Source of the DNA: Kribbella capetownensis
GTDB lineage: Bacteria > Actinomycetota > Actinomycetes > Propionibacteriales > Kribbellaceae
DNA length: 64,000 bases
Direction: 5' to 3'
NCBI RefSeq assembly: GCF_004331485.1
Contig: NZ_SJKD01000007.1
Location: forward strand, 434,001 to 498,000
This document shows positions 60,554 to 64,000 of the stretch, in pieces (positions within the stretch are counted from its first letter, which is position 1; each line of letters starts with the position of its first letter). Below the pieces are notes generated by a model. That model made no database searches. It had not been told where the DNA came from and worked only from the letters and a program-made list of their open reading frames with translations. The position numbers and the translations under genes were made by a program.

Positions 60554-61531
60554 ATGAAGTACGCCGCCGCCTGGGCCGCCATCGCCTGTGAGGTGCTCGA
60601 AACCCCGTATCCGTACGGCTCCGCCCACGCGTCGGCGAGTCCGGACGACGTGGACGTGACGCCGGACCGGTTGCACCCGGCGTTCCACGGCTCGTACGAC
60701 TGGCACTCCAGTGCACACATGCAGTGGTCCCTGGTCCGGTTGCTGACGCTGGCACCGGACCAGGCCGGTCACCGCCCGATCGAGGTGCTCGACCAACGAC
60801 TGACCCCGGGGGCGATCGCGACCGAGGCGGCGTACCTGCGGGATCGGCCGTCGTACGAACGCCCGTACGGCTGGGCCTGGGCGGCGATGCTGGTCGCCGC
60901 CGCGCAGAAGTTGCCGCAGGCAAAGAACTGGGCGGACGCCCTGACCCCGCTAGGCGACACGATCGCCGAGCTCGTGCTCGAGTGGCTGCCGCGCCAGGCC
61001 TACCCGGTCCGGCACGGCGTCCACCTCAACAGCGCGTTCGCGCTCGCCTTGCTCCTCGAGGCGTACGACGACCTCGGTCGAGCCGATGTGGTCGATGCGA
61101 TCCGGGCCCGCGCGATCGAGTGGTTCGGCGCGGACACGGCGTACGACACGCGCTTCGAGCCGTCCGGCACCGACTTCCTGTCACCCGCGCTGACTGAGGC
61201 CGAGCTGATGCGTCGCGTGCTGCCGGCCGATGAGTTCGCCACCTGGCTGACTGCCTTCCTGCCCGGCCTCGGCGGCGACGCCCACCAGCATCTGCTGGAG
61301 GTGCCGATCACCGACGACACTGGCGATGGACAACTCGCACACCTGTCCGGGCTGGCGTTGTCGCGAGCTTGGCAGCTCCGTACCATCGCACCGGCACTCC
61401 CTGACGTCGCCGAGGTGCTGCGCCAAGGAGCCGACCGTCAGCTCGAGGCGGTTCTGCCGACGGTGACCGATGGCGGCTTCATGTCGACACACTGGCTCGT
61501 GTCGTTCGCCCTGCTGGCGAGTCAGGCGTAG
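60554..61531 (+). CDS. DUF2891 family protein
   Basis: A 325-residue soluble protein with an alpha/alpha-barrel look. [20 protein letters not shown] and [21 protein letters not shown] carry conserved His, Asp and Trp residues that suggest a glycan- or dipeptide-processing hydrolase or isomerase. It is the usual third gene of the DUF969-DUF979 cluster. AAGGAG precedes ATG 60554. The last 53 bases overlap an antisense ABC-transporter remnant. Confidence 0.88.
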   Translation: MKYAAAWAAIACEVLETPYPYGSAHASASPDDVDVTPDRLHPAFHGSYDWHSSAHMQWSLVRLLTLAPDQAGHRPIEVLDQRLTPGAIATEAAYLRDRPSYERPYGWAWAAMLVAAAQKLPQAKNWADALTPLGDTIAELVLEWLPRQAYPVRHGVHLNSAFALALLLEAYDDLGRADVVDAIRARAIEWFGADTAYDTRFEPSGTDFLSPALTEAELMRRVLPADEFATWLTAFLPGLGGDAHQHLLEVPITDDTGDGQLAHLSGLALSRAWQLRTIAPALPDVAEVLRQGADRQLEAVLPTVTDGGFMSTHWLVSFALLASQA

Positions 61532-61670
61532 GCACTCCCGCCCAGCTGCGCCACAGCTGGGCGTACGACCCACCGTCGGCCAGCAGCGACTCCTGCGTAC
61601 CGGACTCCACCACCCGCCCGTGATCCAGTACGACGATCCGATCCGCCTGCTCGGCCGGATTGATTGACAC
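61479..61670 (-). pseudogene. Remnant of an ABC exporter ATP-binding domain (C-terminus only)
   Basis: The minus strand encodes a 63-residue open frame. Its core [19 protein letters not shown] and [17 protein letters not shown] is the extreme C-terminal part of ABC exporter ATPases, downstream of the H-loop. Walker A, signature and Walker B parts are missing, and the upstream bases belong to the ROK promoter. The last residues run into the DUF2891 3' end. It is a scar of a deletion or rearrangement. Confidence 0.75.
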
Positions 61671-61717
61671 CTGCGTCGGTCCGTCGTACGGTCTCGCGTT
61701 AATAGGAAACTTTCCTA
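61664..61717 (+). promoter_or_regulatory. ROK gene promoter with palindromic operator
   Basis: TTGACA (61664-61669) and TACGGT (61687-61692) are spaced exactly 17 bases, and transcription should start near 61699. TAGGAAA (61703-61709) and TTTCCTA (61711-61717) form a perfect palindrome just downstream, a good place for repression by roadblock. This sequence resembles operators of actinobacterial ROK regulators. Confidence 0.7.
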
Positions 61718-61778
61718 ACAGTCTTGGAGATCAGCGAGCCGACCACACGGGAGCGGCGCAGGGAGGCAGGGTTAGCTC

Positions 61779-62978
61779 ATGGCAACGACACCCGGAACTC
61801 CCCGCCTGCTGCGGGCGATGAACGACCGCGCCGCCCTGGACCTGCTGCTGTCCCAGGGACCGCTGTCCCGCACCACTCTCGGCAACCTCACCGGCCTGTC
61901 GAAGCCGACCGCGTCGCAGCTGCTCGCCCGGCTGGAAGCCGCCGGTCTGGTCCGCGCCAGCGGCACCAGCGCCGGCCGCCCGGGCCCGAACGCCCAGCTG
62001 TACGAGATCAACGGCGGCATCGCGTACGTCGCCGGCCTCGACGTCACACCGACCCGGATCCGCTCCGCGGTCGCTGACCTGACCGGCAAGGTCGTCGGCA
62101 GCTACGAGCTGCCCACCCCGGGCCGCAGCGCCAAGGGAACCGTCGAGCGTGTGCTCAAGGCGATCGACGGCGCCGCCGGCGAGGCCGGACTGACGCGCGA
62201 ACGGATGCACCGCGTCGCGATCGGTACGCCGGGCGGGTTCGACCCGACCACCGGCCGGCTGCGGTACGCGACCCACCTGCCCGGCTGGCACGCCCCGCAT
62301 CTGCTCGACGAGCTGGCTGCGGCGATCACCGCACCGCTGGAGGTCGAGAACGACGTCAACCTGGCCGCCGTCGCCGAGCAGCAGATCGGCCACGCCCGGG
62401 ACACCGACAACTTCGTGCTGCTCTGGGGCGAGGAGGGTATCGGCGCGGCGGTCGTGATCAACGGCCGGCTGCACCGCGGCGCCACCGGCGGCGCCGGCGA
62501 GGTCGCCTTCCTCCCGCTGCCCGGTACGCCGCTGGTCCGCAACGTCGGCCGCAACAACGCGGGCGGTTTCCAGGAGCTCGCCGGTGGGGAACAGGTGCTG
62601 GAGCTGGCCCGCTCGCACGGCCTGAAAGCCCGGACGCCCGAGGCCGCGATCGCGGCTGCACTCGAGAGCGAAGGCGCCGGCGATGCAGTCCTGGCCGAGT
62701 TCGCCCACCGGCTCGCCGTCGGTCTGGCAGCGATCGTCGCGGTCGTCGACCCCGAGCTGATCGTCCTGGCAGGCGGTGTGATCACGGCCGGCGGCGAACG
62801 CCTGCGCGGCCTGGTCCAGGACGAGCTCGCGGATCTCGCCGTACCCCGCCCGCGCTTGCTGCTGACCGCGATCCACATCGACCCCGTGCTCTCCGGCGCG
62901 TTGCAGTCCGCCCTCAGCACCACCCGCGACGAAGTGTTCGACACCGCAGGTCCACCCATCCCGCAGGAGCCCGGATGA
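61779..62978 (+). CDS. ROK-family transcriptional regulator
   Basis: A 399-residue repressor. The N-terminal helix-turn-helix is LSRTTLGNLTGLSKPTASQL, followed by an actin-like sugar-kinase fold with AGLDVTPTRIRSAVADL, VAIGTPGGFDP and ENDVNLAAVAE. The zinc-finger cysteines usual in ROK proteins are absent: the region around GEVAFLPLPG has no CxCGxxGC. It probably senses a sugar or phospho-sugar and controls the coupled GH4 gene and itself. GGGAGG lies before ATG 61779. Confidence 0.92.
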   Translation: MATTPGTPRLLRAMNDRAALDLLLSQGPLSRTTLGNLTGLSKPTASQLLARLEAAGLVRASGTSAGRPGPNAQLYEINGGIAYVAGLDVTPTRIRSAVADLTGKVVGSYELPTPGRSAKGTVERVLKAIDGAAGEAGLTRERMHRVAIGTPGGFDPTTGRLRYATHLPGWHAPHLLDELAAAITAPLEVENDVNLAAVAEQQIGHARDTDNFVLLWGEEGIGAAVVINGRLHRGATGGAGEVAFLPLPGTPLVRNVGRNNAGGFQELAGGEQVLELARSHGLKARTPEAAIAAALESEGAGDAVLAEFAHRLAVGLAAIVAVVDPELIVLAGGVITAGGERLRGLVQDELADLAVPRPRLLLTAIHIDPVLSGALQSALSTTRDEVFDTAGPPIPQEPG

Positions 62979-64000
62979 AACTCACAGTCGTAGGCGGCGG
63001 ATCCACCTACACGCCCGAACTCGTCGACGGTTTCGCCCGCCTGACTGACTCGCTGCCGGTCTCCGAGCTGGTCCTGGTCGACCCCGACGCCGACCGGCTC
63101 GAGCTGGTCGGCGGACTGGCTCGCCGCATCTTCGCCAAACAAGGTCATCCCGGCCGGGTGATCACCACGTCCGACCTCGACGCCGGCATCGACGGTGCGG
63201 ACGCCGTACTGCTGCAACTGCGGGTCGGCGGTCAGGCCGCCCGGAACGAAGACGAGACGTGGCCGCTGGAGTGCGGTTGCGTCGGCCAGGAGACGACCGG
63301 CGCCGGCGGCCTGGCGAAGGCCCTGCGGACAGTCCCCGTCGTCCTGGACATTGCAGCGCGCGTACGGCGTACCAATCCGGACGCGTGGATCATCGACTTC
63401 ACCAACCCCGTGGGGATCGTGACACGGGCGCTGCTGTCACAGGGGCACAAGGCCGTCGGACTGTGCAATGTGGCGATCGGGTTCCAGCGGCGGTTCGCCG
63501 CGATGCTGGGTGTCACGCCGGACCAGGTGTCGCTGGACCACGTCGGACTCAACCACCTGACCTGGGAGCGCGCCGTCCGCGTGAACGGCGAGGACATGCT
63601 GCCGAAGCTGTTCGCCGAGCACATGAGTGAGCTCACCGACGATCTCTATCTGTCGGCTGAGGTGCTGCTGCAGCTGGGCGTCGTGCCGTCGTACTACCTG
63701 CGCTACTACTACGCGCACGACGAGGTCGTGCAGGAGTTGCTGACCAAGCCGTCACGCGCCGCCGAGGTCGCTGCCCTGGAGAAGCAACTCCTGGAGATGT
63801 ACGCCGATCCGATGCTGGACGAGAAGCCCGCACTGCTCGAGCAGCGCGGTGGTGCGTACTACTCCGAGGCTGCGGTCGCGCTCGCATCGTCGCTGCTGAA
63901 CAACATCGGCGACGTCCAGGTCGTCAACGCCCTCAACAACGGCACGCTGCCGTTCCTGCCGGACGACGCGGTGATCGAGGTGCCGGCAACGATCGGCGCC
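62975..64000 (+). CDS. 6-phospho-beta-glucosidase, GH4 family (partial, runs off the window)
   Basis: At least 342 residues of an NAD- and metal-dependent glycosidase. MKLTVVGGGSTYTPELVDGF is the Rossmann start, CGCVGQETTGAGG and VGLCNVAIGFQR carry the metal Cys, and DHVGLNHLTWERAV carries the metal His. GH4 enzymes cleave phospho-glucosides by an oxidation-elimination route. ATG 62975 overlaps the ROK stop (ATGA). The C-terminus lies beyond the window edge. The substrate is probably a phosphorylated beta-glucoside such as cellobiose-6-phosphate. Confidence 0.92.
   Translation, partial: MKLTVVGGGSTYTPELVDGFARLTDSLPVSELVLVDPDADRLELVGGLARRIFAKQGHPGRVITTSDLDAGIDGADAVLLQLRVGGQAARNEDETWPLECGCVGQETTGAGGLAKALRTVPVVLDIAARVRRTNPDAWIIDFTNPVGIVTRALLSQGHKAVGLCNVAIGFQRRFAAMLGVTPDQVSLDHVGLNHLTWERAVRVNGEDMLPKLFAEHMSELTDDLYLSAEVLLQLGVVPSYYLRYYYAHDEVVQELLTKPSRAAEVAALEKQLLEMYADPMLDEKPALLEQRGGAYYSEAAVALASSLLNNIGDVQVVNALNNGTLPFLPDDAVIEVPATIGA

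Noticed and set aside
1-64000. CRISPR arrays, tRNA genes, prophage or restriction and toxin-antitoxin defence modules.
   Set aside because: No regular direct-repeat arrays, cloverleaf-like sequences, integrases or recognisable defence genes were seen on reading both strands.

Overview
The window is a high-GC (roughly 68-70%), gene-dense stretch of an actinobacterial chromosome. GTG and TTG starts are common, many genes overlap by 1-4 bases (ATGA, GTGA, TGATG), and promoters fit TTGACA-N17/18-TAnnnT. The gene set includes LuxR and AraC regulators, PspC sensors, DUF3263, LytR_C, a CUT1 sugar ABC transporter without its own ATPase, a ROK/GH4 locus and a Cmx-type exporter. Together these fit the Nocardioidaceae/Kribbella neighbourhood; that placement is inference from protein character, not a database match. 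No tRNA, rRNA, CRISPR array, prophage or intact insertion sequence was seen.

Layout. 1-6.8 kb: end of a frameshifted LanC-like gene, a TetR/reductase pair with clear operators, PcrA helicase, a methyltransferase-hydrolase pair. 7.3-8.5 kb: two coupled ClpP paralogs, the second lacking the nucleophilic serine. 8.5-13 kb: a beta-lactamase-fold hydrolase, a PIG-L deacetylase, an alpha/beta hydrolase, aminopeptidase C and a cysteine-free S18 under a Zur-like box. 12.9-16.8 kb: a LuxR response regulator, a PspC-type kinase and divergent PspC membrane proteins. 16.8-18.1 kb: a Cmx-like exporter preceded by a leaderless 9-codon leader ORF. 18.2-20.3 kb: a cold-shock protein and a methyltransferase with a membrane partner.

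20.3-33.4 kb holds the most interesting candidate system. A secreted beta-propeller, a sugar-type ABC importer, an LLM oxidoreductase, an enolase-superfamily enzyme, a DapA-family lyase and an unusual regulator are linked by one palindromic operator (arms ATTTACGGTC and GACCGTAAAT) that overlaps three promoters. A three-gene membrane operon and an AI-2E family protein lie between the two halves.

33.6-47 kb: an alcohol dehydrogenase, a VOC protein, and a thrC-moaD operon under a SAM-I riboswitch. A CPA1 antiporter, an AlkA-like glycosylase and a small HExxH membrane protein follow. The trehalose genes come next: otsB in a DUF3263/LytR_C operon on one strand, and otsA after an amidase and an oxidoreductase on the other. 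An FGGY kinase closes this part.

47-58.5 kb: a Ddl-like ligase, PanD, aminopeptidase P, an M13 peptidase, a secreted propeller protein, an HU protein, a PhyH/AraC pair, an LCP protein, a YndJ/DUF1990 pair and uracil-DNA glycosylase. 58.7-64 kb: a DUF969-DUF979-DUF2891 operon carrying a MITE-like element, an ABC-transporter remnant, then a ROK regulator and a partial GH4 glycosidase running off the edge.
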